Positions 17,997 to 25,662 of a DNA stretch of 64,000 bases are shown in pieces (the stretch's first letter is position 1; each line of letters starts with the position of its first letter). The DNA lies in assembly GCF_008065115.1 (NCBI RefSeq), contig NZ_CP042913.1, positions 594,338-658,337 of the forward strand. The letters are read 5' to 3'. Source of the DNA: Bythopirellula goksoeyrii (GTDB lineage Bacteria > Planctomycetota > Planctomycetia > Pirellulales > Lacipirellulaceae). The position numbers and the translations under genes are program-made. The notes beneath the pieces were generated by a model. The model worked only from the letters and a program-made list of their open reading frames with translations, was not told the DNA's origin and did not search any database.

Positions 17997-19454
17997 GCAG
18001 CTTGCGGATAGGCATAATGTTCCGACTAGGAGGAGCAGTGCTGTTGGCTCGGGCACGGATTGAGAGGCGATGGTTGCCATGGAACTGAGGCTAACCTGTC
18101 TTTGCCACGCAAGAAAATCTTGCCCGTCAGAATCGCCGTCGCCATCGGCGTCACCGAACGAGCGACCGTCAGCGTAAGCAAGTTGCCAGAAGGAGAGGTC
18201 TTCGTCATTGACCAAACCGTCGGTGTTGAAGTCCGCGCTCAGAAAACTATCCACATCGCGAATATCAGTAGATGGCCAGGCTGCAATCTGACCCGTATCG
18301 AAGATGCCATCGAAGATACTGCGTATTTGGCTGGCGTAGGAATTGCTCGAACTGCGTTTGTTAAAGAATACAACGTAATTGATTCCGTCGCCTCTTTGTC
18401 TCGCCAGCGTCTGCACACCGCTCAGGCTGCCTGTGTGATTCCACCTCCAGGTGCCTGGCGCAGGTCGAGGTCCACCAATGGCATCGCCGCTCACTTGATA
18501 GGTGTCCAAGTATTCCAAGATTGCTAGCGGATCGGCAACAACCCCGCCTTGCCCTATGCGAGCTTCGTGATCCCAACCGCCATAGGGGCTTGGGACAAAA
18601 GGTTGAGCACTGTGGTCGGGATAAAATACGTTTGACGAAATCGAGCCGGCAGAATCATAGTAGGGCTCGCGGCTATCTTGATCCTCAGAGAATGTGCGCC
18701 CAGCGACAATTTTCTCGGCGGTAACACCCAATGGGGCAAAAAGATCTTGTTGGAGCTGGTCAATGAGGGGTTTTCCGATAACGCTCTCCGCTATCAAGCC
18801 CAATAAGAGGTAGCCGATGTTGGAGTACCGATCGAGGGCACCTGGATTGAACTGCAGCGGTTTTCCCATGATCCACCGAGTCGTGGCGTCGCGACCGGGC
18901 GGGGTGGATAGACCCATGTCAGATGCGACTTGCTGTTCGAGGTAGGTCAAATCGAGGTATGTGCCCCCTGGTCCAGCGGTGTTCCGATCCCACCCACCTC
19001 GATGACGCAATAAATGATCCACAGTAATACTCTGCAAGCGAGGATCCGGCGTCCCGAATGGTACGTAGTTCAAGAGTCCCGTACCAGGAGTGCCAAGGCT
19101 GAAGACGCGATCGTTCAGATTCAGCATTCCATCTGCGATGAGATTGCGAACCAAAGCTGCCGTTAGTGGTTTCGTGACGCTCGCTAATCGAAAGACCGCG
19201 TCCGGGCCGAGAGGTGTCGCTTGCGCCGCATCCTGCCAGCCGAAAGCTCTACGATACACGGGAACCCCATCCTTCATTATTGCAGCGACACCTGCGCTGA
19301 TACCATTGAGCTGCATGAAGTTCTGCATGGTCGCATCAAATACGTCCAGCTCGGATACCTTCAATCCAGACACCGGCAGAGGATCGGCTGAGGCATTCAG
19401 CGCAAAGAACAAGCTTAGACTGGTGGCTAGTAGCCACTGTGATCTTTGCGCCAT
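17985..19454 (-). CDS. PEP-CTERM serine hydrolase of the beta-lactamase family
   Basis: The 489-residue exported protein has a signal peptide (FFALNASA) and a class C beta-lactamase / D-peptidase fold at about 30-385. The SxxK motif is FRLASVTKPL, the YxN motif YSNIGYLLLG, and the third motif HTGSLSGV. Such S12-family enzymes include esterases and peptidases, and the substrate cannot be told. Residues about 405-460 form dockerin-like loops (DFNTDGLVNDEDL, DADGDGDSDGQDFLAWQRQ). The chain ends with a PEP-CTERM signal (SVPEPTALLLL, then SCSRG). It faces the other PEP-CTERM enzyme tail to tail. Confidence 0.88.
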   Translation of the reverse strand: MAQRSQWLLATSLSLFFALNASADPLPVSGLKVSELDVFDATMQNFMQLNGISAGVAAIMKDGVPVYRRAFGWQDAAQATPLGPDAVFRLASVTKPLTAALVRNLIADGMLNLNDRVFSLGTPGTGLLNYVPFGTPDPRLQSITVDHLLRHRGGWDRNTAGPGGTYLDLTYLEQQVASDMGLSTPPGRDATTRWIMGKPLQFNPGALDRYSNIGYLLLGLIAESVIGKPLIDQLQQDLFAPLGVTAEKIVAGRTFSEDQDSREPYYDSAGSISSNVFYPDHSAQPFVPSPYGGWDHEARIGQGGVVADPLAILEYLDTYQVSGDAIGGPRPAPGTWRWNHTGSLSGVQTLARQRGDGINYVVFFNKRSSSNSYASQIRSIFDGIFDTGQIAAWPSTDIRDVDSFLSADFNTDGLVNDEDLSFWQLAYADGRSFGDADGDGDSDGQDFLAWQRQVSLSSMATIASQSVPEPTALLLLVGTLCLSASCSRG

Positions 19455-19977
19455 AAAGGAACTCTTATCTTATTAGAATCAGCAACACAGGGTCGACCCC
19501 GCGCGTCTTGCAATCAGTCTGGTCACTCCCACTATTCGGATTCGTTATGTGCGATCGTGTTGCAAAAGTTATCGGATATCAGAACACCGGGATGTCTATC
19601 ATTTTACTTTCGCTGCCTAAAACCGCAATCGTGGCCGCCTGTCCTAGCCAGGATCTGGCCAAGCCTACTCTTTGTATGTGGCGGAGATGGCAAGTCTATG
19701 GTACTTCTAGTCAGTTCTTGTCCGATTTCCGCCCTGTGGCGAGAGATCAGATGGAGCTTGGAGACGAGTTAGTGGAGTCGGTGGTTCTAGAAGGCGAGAA
19801 AGACCCCACATCAAGAGATTTCTTTGATTGGGTGGTCTAGGGAATTGAGCTTGTAGCGGGCTGTGTCTTACCCACCCTACGTGCACCAATATTCTTGGTT
19901 GACTTTTTTCTCTGCCGGGAGGACATTGCAAGCGACGACTATTAGTACAAGCCGGGAGATGACCAGCAGATCAGTTT
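19455..19977. other. Intergenic region, no supported gene
   Basis: Two overlapping short frames on the plus strand (19446-19840) resemble no family. Near 19853-19890 lies TAGCGGGCTGTGTCTTACCC then ACCCTACG, a word class found as a dispersed repeat in other genomes. Confidence 0.45.
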
Positions 19978-21084
19978 TTGGCGTCAGGTGGAGTTGTGCA
20001 AACAATTGCTAAGGAGAATGAGCGGCGGGGGACCTGGTGGCAGCGGGTGCTGATCGGGGCGTTTAGTGTCTTGCTAACGTTGTTGATTTATTGGCTGCTT
20101 GGGTTTGTGCTTCGAGATATTGGGAGATTGCCGGGGCCCGACTGGAATGAGTTTGAGACGGCCCGCATCGATCCGGAGCTGCGCACTGCTGGGAAGGAAA
20201 TCGAAACCTCGATCACCGAAGTTAAGAGGCAAATTGACAATGTTCAGCGGCGGCAGAAGCTCCTACGCGACAGCACGGCCAGTTCGCAGAAGACGTTGAA
20301 TCAACTCCTTGAGCTCTTGCGAATCAGCATCGAGCGACAAGCGGATCTTCCGGAAGAACAACAACAGGCTCTCTCAGAGAGCCAGCAATTATTCCTGAAG
20401 AATCAAAAGCAAGATCAAGAATACAATGAATCGCTTTCTGCTTTACAAGAGCAGCTAGCCGACCTGCAGGAACAGCAGCGACTACATCGCCAGCGACTCG
20501 ATACTGCCTTGAAGCCTGTGAGGGAAGAGTTTTCGCAACTTCAGCGGAAACATGATTGGCGACTGGCAGCGATCAAAATTGGCGTGTTGACCCCGCTGTT
20601 GATTTTGGGTGGGTTTCTGTTTGCTAAGTATCGCAACGGCAATTACGTGGCGATGATCTGCGCGCTGGACTTAGCCTTACTGGCAAAAGTATTTCTGGTG
20701 ATGCACGAATACTTTCCGGCCGATTATTTCAAGTACGTACTCATCTTGTCTTCCTTAGTAGTGATTGGCTTTCTGCTCGCGAGATTGTTGAAGATGGTGG
20801 CGGAGCCCAGTCGAGATGCACGGCTCAAACAGTCGCGTGAAGCTTATGAATCATTCTTTTGCCCCGTGTGTCAGTTTCCAATACGCCGTGGCCCGCTCAA
20901 GTTCATGTCCTGGTCGACACGGAGTCTCCGCAAGCGGTCGCAACCGATCGCCAACGTGGCCGACGAGCCCTACACTTGTCCTGCTTGTGCTACCGCGCTC
21001 TTCGAGAAGTGTGACAGCTGTGGAGCAATCCGCTACGGACTCTTGCCGGCCTGCGAACATTGTGGTGCGTCGAAAGAGGTGTGA
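19978..21084 (+). CDS. Membrane coiled-coil protein with two C-terminal zinc ribbons
   Basis: The 368-residue protein has a transmembrane helix near 24-45. A long Gln/Glu/Arg-rich coiled coil follows (about 60-195, with QEQLADLQEQQRLHRQRL), then two or three further hydrophobic segments (about 200-285). A cysteine-rich tail (about 305-368) holds four CxxC pairs: CPVC, CPAC, CDSC and CEHC, enough for two zinc sites. I recognise no named family. The start is uncertain, TTG 19978 or GTG 19996 (the latter close behind AGGTGGAG). The design suggests a membrane-bound scaffold with a cytoplasmic ribbon domain, which is inference only. Confidence 0.75.
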   Translation: MASGGVVQTIAKENERRGTWWQRVLIGAFSVLLTLLIYWLLGFVLRDIGRLPGPDWNEFETARIDPELRTAGKEIETSITEVKRQIDNVQRRQKLLRDSTASSQKTLNQLLELLRISIERQADLPEEQQQALSESQQLFLKNQKQDQEYNESLSALQEQLADLQEQQRLHRQRLDTALKPVREEFSQLQRKHDWRLAAIKIGVLTPLLILGGFLFAKYRNGNYVAMICALDLALLAKVFLVMHEYFPADYFKYVLILSSLVVIGFLLARLLKMVAEPSRDARLKQSREAYESFFCPVCQFPIRRGPLKFMSWSTRSLRKRSQPIANVADEPYTCPACATALFEKCDSCGAIRYGLLPACEHCGASKEV

Positions 21085-21086
21085 AC

Positions 21087-21114
21087 AAAGGTTCCCGTTC
21101 GGCAGAGGGACCTA
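21087..21114. repeat. REP-like unit, TAGGTCCC family, overlapping a stop codon
   Basis: On the minus strand the unit reads TAGGTCCCTCTGCCGAACGG then GAACCTT. Its first three bases (21112-21114) are the stop codon of the Gfo/Idh oxidoreductase. The same unit occurs as an inverted pair at 35023-35100. Confidence 0.75.
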
Positions 21115-22491
21115 TTTTGGGCGCTGCCAGGGATCACGATAATCGCGGCTCAACCGCTGGGTGGCTTCTTCGTCTTCGACGATGATTTTTCGCGTTGGGT
21201 CGTAAACTAGTGGGCGGCCCAGCTCCATCGCCACGTTTGCCAGGATACAACTTGCGGCGGAGATGTGACCATCTTCGATGTCTGCCACAGGGCGGGTGCG
21301 CTGGTCGATTGCAGTGAGAAAATCCTGCATGTGGCGGCGAGTAGCGGGAGCGGCGTTTAGTTCGATGTCTTTTTCAGCCAGATCCTCTGGATATTGTTCG
21401 CGTTCAAATACGCAATCAAAGTGGATTGGTTTGGCGGAGTCGCCTAGCGGAATAAAGTCCGCCTGCTTGGTGCTTGCCTTGAGGGTTCCCTTATCTCCAT
21501 AGATGAACAGCGCCCACGGGTAGTCGGGATCGGTAGCTGCTCCCCAGGTGTTGTGCTCCCAGACGGCATTGAAATTGTCGAACTCGAAAATTGCTGTTTG
21601 GGTGTCGGAGATGTTTGATTTGCCGTCGGTCTGCACGTAGATGCCGCCGGTGGAAGTGATGCGATTGGGCCATTTTAATTCGAGCATCCAGCGGGCCGTG
21701 TCGAGCATATGGACACACATGTCACCGACGATGCCGTTGCCGTACTGCATAAAGGTCCGCCACCACCGCCGATGGGGCAGACCATCATAGGGTCGCAGCG
21801 GTGCCGGGCCAGTCCACATTTCATAGTCGAAGAAATCGGGCACCGGCTCGACCGGCGGATTGCCATTGGCTCGCATGTGGTAGTAGCAACACATCTCCAC
21901 GTGACCAACATCACCCAAGAGTCCTGCATCGACTACCTCCTGTTTGGCACGAATCAAATGCGGGGTACTCTTGCGCTGGGTGCCGACTTGCACAATGCGG
22001 TTCTGCTTGCGGGCCGCTGCGAGAATGGCTTCCCCTTCGAGCACATCGACACTGATGGGTTTTTGCAAGTAGACGTCAGCACCCGCTTCGATTGCCGCAA
22101 TGGCCTGCAACGCGTGCCAGTGATCGGGCGAGCCGATCAGCACGATGTCCAGCTCGTGCTCGCCGAGCATCTGGCGATAGTCTTTGTAGGTCTGTGGCTT
22201 GTTGTGCGATGGCTGACGCTCTTGCGCGATATTTACGGCGCTGGCGAGCATGTGTTGGTCAGGATCGCAAAGTGCGACGACTTCTACTGGAGCGACCTGG
22301 ATCAACCGCCACAAATCGCTGGGGCCATACCAACCACAGCCGATGAGCCCGACTCGGCGGGTTTTGCCATGGTCGAACTTCAGGGCATCGGTGCCTAGTG
22401 CCGGCAGAGCCGTCAGCGCGGTGGTGGCTGCCGCTGCTTGTAGGAAGCGGCGGCGGCTGGGATGAAATAGTGATGTTGATGTGTTATTCAA
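21112..22491 (-). CDS. Gfo/Idh/MocA family oxidoreductase with Tat signal
   Basis: The protein is about 459 residues, an NAD(P)-dependent sugar-type oxidoreductase. A twin-arginine signal (SRRRFLQAAAATTAL) precedes the Rossmann domain, with VGLIGCGWYGPSDLW as nucleotide-binding start and YLQKPISVDVLEGE holding the conserved Lys-Pro. The C-terminal part (WWRTFMQYGNGIVGDMCVHM) is typical of secreted planctomycete members. I prefer TTG 22491, with GAGGAA seven bases upstream, over the longer start at 22530. The TAG stop belongs to a palindromic repeat. The substrate is unknown; planctomycetes carry many paralogues. Confidence 0.9.
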   Translation of the reverse strand: MNNTSTSLFHPSRRRFLQAAAATTALTALPALGTDALKFDHGKTRRVGLIGCGWYGPSDLWRLIQVAPVEVVALCDPDQHMLASAVNIAQERQPSHNKPQTYKDYRQMLGEHELDIVLIGSPDHWHALQAIAAIEAGADVYLQKPISVDVLEGEAILAAARKQNRIVQVGTQRKSTPHLIRAKQEVVDAGLLGDVGHVEMCCYYHMRANGNPPVEPVPDFFDYEMWTGPAPLRPYDGLPHRRWWRTFMQYGNGIVGDMCVHMLDTARWMLELKWPNRITSTGGIYVQTDGKSNISDTQTAIFEFDNFNAVWEHNTWGAATDPDYPWALFIYGDKGTLKASTKQADFIPLGDSAKPIHFDCVFEREQYPEDLAEKDIELNAAPATRRHMQDFLTAIDQRTRPVADIEDGHISAASCILANVAMELGRPLVYDPTRKIIVEDEEATQRLSRDYRDPWQRPK

Positions 22492-22573
22492 TTGAAGATT
22501 CCTCGAAGTGACCTGCCATATTGATTGCAATCTCCAGCTGGAGGCACAGCTGCCTGCGGTTGCGCAGCAGTAC

Positions 22574-22602
22574 TCTCCCGGACCAAGGTGTTGGTCCGGC
22601 TA
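22574..22602. repeat. REP-like unit, TAGCCGG family, overlapping a stop codon
   Basis: The unit TCTCCCGGACCAAGGTGTTG then GTCCGGCTA forms a stem with CCGGACC/GGTCCGG arms. On the minus strand it begins TAGCCGGACC, and that TAG (22600-22602) is the stop codon of the XRE regulator. Confidence 0.75.
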
Positions 22603-23781
22603 GGGGAGTTGTGGAACCGGCTCGCTTTTCTCAAACAACAACTGCTGCCGTGGTTCTTCTTGTACTTCGAACCAATCCACCGGCGGTAGTTCGAATTCTT
22701 CTGCCGCCAGGGCTTGAGCGATGCGACCGTAGACGTGGCAGGGCCAGCGGACCAGTCGTGTGTGGACCAAGAGTGGGGGCACCGCGAATTGTTCGGCCAA
22801 GCGATTGCGGACGGCACAGGCCGCGGTATCGGTTTCGACCCAACCTTGTTGTTCGACCACTTCGCGGTAAGCAGAAGAGGCGGCCGAGAGAACTGGTGCG
22901 GCTGGCAATAGCATGGAGAGGGCAAACCGTTCGCAATCTCGCAAAAGTTGCGGCCAATCTTCAGTCTGCTGTAGTTCCAAAAACCAATCCGCCGGAAGAT
23001 CCTTAGCCGCATCGATCCACAAAGCCCGAGGCGCGTAGCAGCGGGCCAACAGTTCCCGATATGAGGCGAGCGGCCTGGAGTCGGCGACGATTCGATCTAC
23101 CAACAGAGTGATCTCGCCCGAGCGCATCACAGCACAAGCTTGCACGCTGAAATGGGGAATCAGTCCGGGGATGATCTCCAGACGCACACCGGCCTGGTTT
23201 TCTAGCACCGCCTCGACGTCAACCGGTGCGGCGGCAAACTGCGCCTCGCGTCGACCGAGCAATTTGCGCACGCGCCATTCAGCGGCAAGTTCGGTGAGTG
23301 CTGGATAGCGGGTCAGCTCGCGGGCAGCTGTGGCCGTTTCGTCGGCTGAATACTCTGCAGAAATACCACTTGTTGCACCTATGAATTCGGCCAGATCTTG
23401 AATCGCCCTCTGGTCCAGGGCAGAAGCGTGGTCCGTAGTCCACCACCAACCCAGCATGCCAGGAGGGGGTTGTTTGACGGATCCACCATCCGAATTCGTG
23501 TTGCGTGCCGATTGGAAAAATTCATCACAGAAAGGCGAACTCGAGACTAAGCCTAATACATCAGCTACCAATGAGAGCGTTTCTTGACGATGCCAGGGGG
23601 TACGCATGCCGCATTCGATGGCACTCACCGTCGAAGCACGCTCATCCACGAGCTCGGCAAAAGTTCGCAGGCCCAAGCCGGCACGGCGGCGCAGTTGCCC
23701 AAGGAGTTGTCCGAAAGGAGTTATCAAGAGAAAGCGTCCCAAATTACGTTTGCGCAAAGTGCAAGTCGAGAGGCTACCCAT
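22600..23781 (-). CDS. XRE-family regulator with degenerate ImmA/IrrE-like domain
   Basis: The 393-residue protein has an XRE helix-turn-helix at about 22-62 (FGQLLGQLRRRAGLGLRTFA, then STVSAIECG). From about 180 it follows the ImmA/IrrE metallopeptidase layout: VDVEAVLENQAGVRLEIIPG, a middle segment, then CERFALSMLLPAAPVL and AVRNRLAEQFAVP, which match the helix and LLMP region after the active site. The zinc-binding HExxH expected after the RYRFTLAH-like position is replaced by ARCYAPRA, so it should not cleave proteins. I infer a regulator that keeps the fold for sensing or binding. No partner gene is adjacent. The TAG stop lies in a repeat. Confidence 0.75.
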   Translation of the reverse strand: MGSLSTCTLRKRNLGRFLLITPFGQLLGQLRRRAGLGLRTFAELVDERASTVSAIECGMRTPWHRQETLSLVADVLGLVSSSPFCDEFFQSARNTNSDGGSVKQPPPGMLGWWWTTDHASALDQRAIQDLAEFIGATSGISAEYSADETATAARELTRYPALTELAAEWRVRKLLGRREAQFAAAPVDVEAVLENQAGVRLEIIPGLIPHFSVQACAVMRSGEITLLVDRIVADSRPLASYRELLARCYAPRALWIDAAKDLPADWFLELQQTEDWPQLLRDCERFALSMLLPAAPVLSAASSAYREVVEQQGWVETDTAACAVRNRLAEQFAVPPLLVHTRLVRWPCHVYGRIAQALAAEEFELPPVDWFEVQEEPRQQLLFEKSEPVPQLP

Positions 23782-23838
23782 GATACAGAATTTGGACGCC
23801 GCTGGCAGCCACCCCCCCTGCCCACGGCTTGTTCCGGC

Positions 23839-24699
23839 CTACAGCTTTGTAGCGGTTCGGGCGGCATTGAGGGTATTAATGAGTAACATTACTCGGGTGA
23901 GGGGCCCGACGCCGCCTGGAACGGGCGTAATGTGTCCGGCGACCTTACTAACCGCGTCGAAATCGACGTCACCCACCAGCCCCGCGTCGGTCCGGTTGAT
24001 ACCCACATCGACTACCACTGCTCCGGGACGCACCATGTCAGCGGTGATGAAGTTTGGCCTGCCGATGGCCACCACCAGGATGTCGGCTAGCAGAGTTACC
24101 GCTGGCAAATCTTGAGTGCGGCTATGGCAAATCGTCACGGTCGCATCGGCCCCCTTCTGCGCGAGCATGATCGACAGGGGCTTGCCGACAATGTCGCTAC
24201 GACCAACTACGACAACGTGTTTGCCGGCGGTTGAGATATTGTTGCGCTTCAAGAGCTCGACCACGCCGTGTGGAGTACAGGGGAGAAACACCGGACGGCC
24301 TTGTACCAGTCGACCGACATTTTCTGGATGGAAGGCATCGACGTCTTTGCAGGGCGCAATCGCTTCGAGGACTTGTTCAGTATCGATCTGGTTGGGAAGC
24401 GGCAATTGCACAAGGATACCGTGAACCTGTGGGTCGGAATTGAGCTTTTCGATCAGCGCGAGTAGTTCTGTCTGAGTAGTGTCTGCTCCAAGCCGATGAA
24501 GCACGCTTTCGATCCCGACTTCGGTACAATCGCGGCGCTTGTTGCGCACGTAGACATCGCTGGCCGGGTCGTCTCCCACCAGTACCGCGGCAAGTGTGGG
24601 CGTGACATTTGATTCGGATTTGAACTTGGCAACCTGCTCGGCCAACTCGGCGCGGATTTGTTTGGCGAGCGATTTACCATCGAGGAGTTGTGCGGTCAT
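23839..24699 (-). CDS. folD: Methylenetetrahydrofolate dehydrogenase/cyclohydrolase
   Basis: The 286-residue product interconverts 5,10-methylene-, methenyl- and 10-formyl-tetrahydrofolate in one-carbon metabolism. Visible are the active-site segment SDVYVRNKRRDCTEVGIES with its lysine, VHGILVQLPLPNQID, the dehydrogenase motif VVVGRSDIVGKPLSIML, and the C-terminal PVPGGVGPLTRVML signature. Length is normal for the family. It is transcribed with the XRE regulator downstream and possibly pgpA upstream, separated by a palindromic pair at 24719-24779. Confidence 0.97.
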   Translation of the reverse strand: MTAQLLDGKSLAKQIRAELAEQVAKFKSESNVTPTLAAVLVGDDPASDVYVRNKRRDCTEVGIESVLHRLGADTTQTELLALIEKLNSDPQVHGILVQLPLPNQIDTEQVLEAIAPCKDVDAFHPENVGRLVQGRPVFLPCTPHGVVELLKRNNISTAGKHVVVVGRSDIVGKPLSIMLAQKGADATVTICHSRTQDLPAVTLLADILVVAIGRPNFITADMVRPGAVVVDVGINRTDAGLVGDVDFDAVSKVAGHITPVPGGVGPLTRVMLLINTLNAARTATKL

Positions 24700-24718
24700 G
24701 GCGGGATGATCTTAGTAG

Positions 24719-24779
24719 TAGCCGTGGGCGGGAGCCCATGGTTGACATTTGGAAAACCATGGGCCTGGCGCCCAAGGCT
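24719..24779. repeat. Inverted pair of GCCC/GGGC palindromic units
   Basis: AGCCGTGGGCGGGAGCCCAT then GGTT is answered by AACCATGGGCCTGGCGCCCA then AGGCT. The two units are themselves hairpins and together form a larger imperfect palindrome between pgpA and folD. Confidence 0.7.
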
Positions 24780-24811
24780 ATAAGGTTGTTTTTTCGATTA
24801 AACCAAAGATT

Positions 24812-25339
24812 CTAACCCGAAGCGACAGTCGTGAGCAGTCCCCAATCCCATGCCTTGTCGAGCCACGCTAATCCCCACAAGGCGGCACAGGCGTAGAGTG
24901 CGGCGACCACGTCGTCGGCCATGATACCCAACCCAGCAGGGAGCGATTCCACCTGTCGTGCTGGGGGAGGCTTGGTGATATCGAACACCCGAAATAGGAG
25001 CCACCCTGCGAGCAGAACTCGCCAATTGGCAATTCCTGTGGCCAGGAAGACGACAGGCAGCACGGCGATTTCATCCAGAACAATTTCCTGGGGGTCTTTT
25101 TTACCGAGCAGCCTACTGGCGTGTGTACAGATGCCCACGGAGACAATGAGAATCGCAAGTATCGCCAATAGCTGCCAGCCAATCTCCGGCAGGTAACTGA
25201 CAGCCCAGACCAATGGGATTCCCCACAGGCCTCCCACGGTTCCCGGAGCAGGGCTGACGCAACCGATGCCCAAACCAGTGGCAATCCAGACGGCAATTCG
25301 GTTGCTGAGTGAGAAATCGCTCGGTTGGTTGTGTTTCAT
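24812..25339 (-). CDS. pgpA: Phosphatidylglycerophosphatase A
   Basis: The 175-residue membrane enzyme removes phosphate from phosphatidylglycerol phosphate. Seen are SPAPGTVGGLWGIP, the acidic EIVLDEIAVLPVVF, and FRVFDITKPPPARQVESLPA with GLGIMADDVVAALYA, all diagnostic for PgpA, plus about four hydrophobic helices. I start at ATG 25339, which has AGGATG six bases upstream; the frame is open to 25456 but the added residues are not family-like. Confidence 0.92.
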   Translation of the reverse strand: MKHNQPSDFSLSNRIAVWIATGLGIGCVSPAPGTVGGLWGIPLVWAVSYLPEIGWQLLAILAILIVSVGICTHASRLLGKKDPQEIVLDEIAVLPVVFLATGIANWRVLLAGWLLFRVFDITKPPPARQVESLPAGLGIMADDVVAALYACAALWGLAWLDKAWDWGLLTTVASG

Positions 25340-25433
25340 GCAGGGCATCCTAGACCCAGATTCATGCTGATTCAACTCTTTCACAGCCCACTCGGTCAGG
25401 TGAACTGCGAAGTTCGTCAGCAATTGTGGGAGA

Positions 25434-25515
25434 AATGACCAATGTACAATTACCAATGACCAGTTTCAGCAGAAAACCCGACTGTTCTGGTCATTGGTCC
25501 TTGGAAATTGGGCAT
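25434..25515. repeat. Imperfect inverted repeat of CCAATGACCA words
   Basis: AATGACCAATGTACAATTAC then CAATGACCAG on the left is answered by CTGGTCATTGGTCCTTGGAA then ATTGGGCATT on the right. It belongs to the same class as 29431-29512 and a half copy at 42257-42280. It sits between the divergent pgpA and sulfite reductase genes. Confidence 0.65.
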
Positions 25516-25662
25516 TTGCAGTTCCGTGATTTTTGACTTTATAGTTCTTCTGGAGTACTGGGGGTCAATATGGTCGAAACCCGTTCGGGCGAGTATCATA
25601 GATTCTTCTGGGGTTTTGACTGAAATAGGTAAACTGTGCCGAGCAGGCGAACGAAGATTCTG

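Noticed and set aside
19446-19840. Two overlapping plus-strand frames of 108 and 110 residues
   Set aside because: They overlap in different phases, with no motif, no ribosome site and composition unlike the neighbours.
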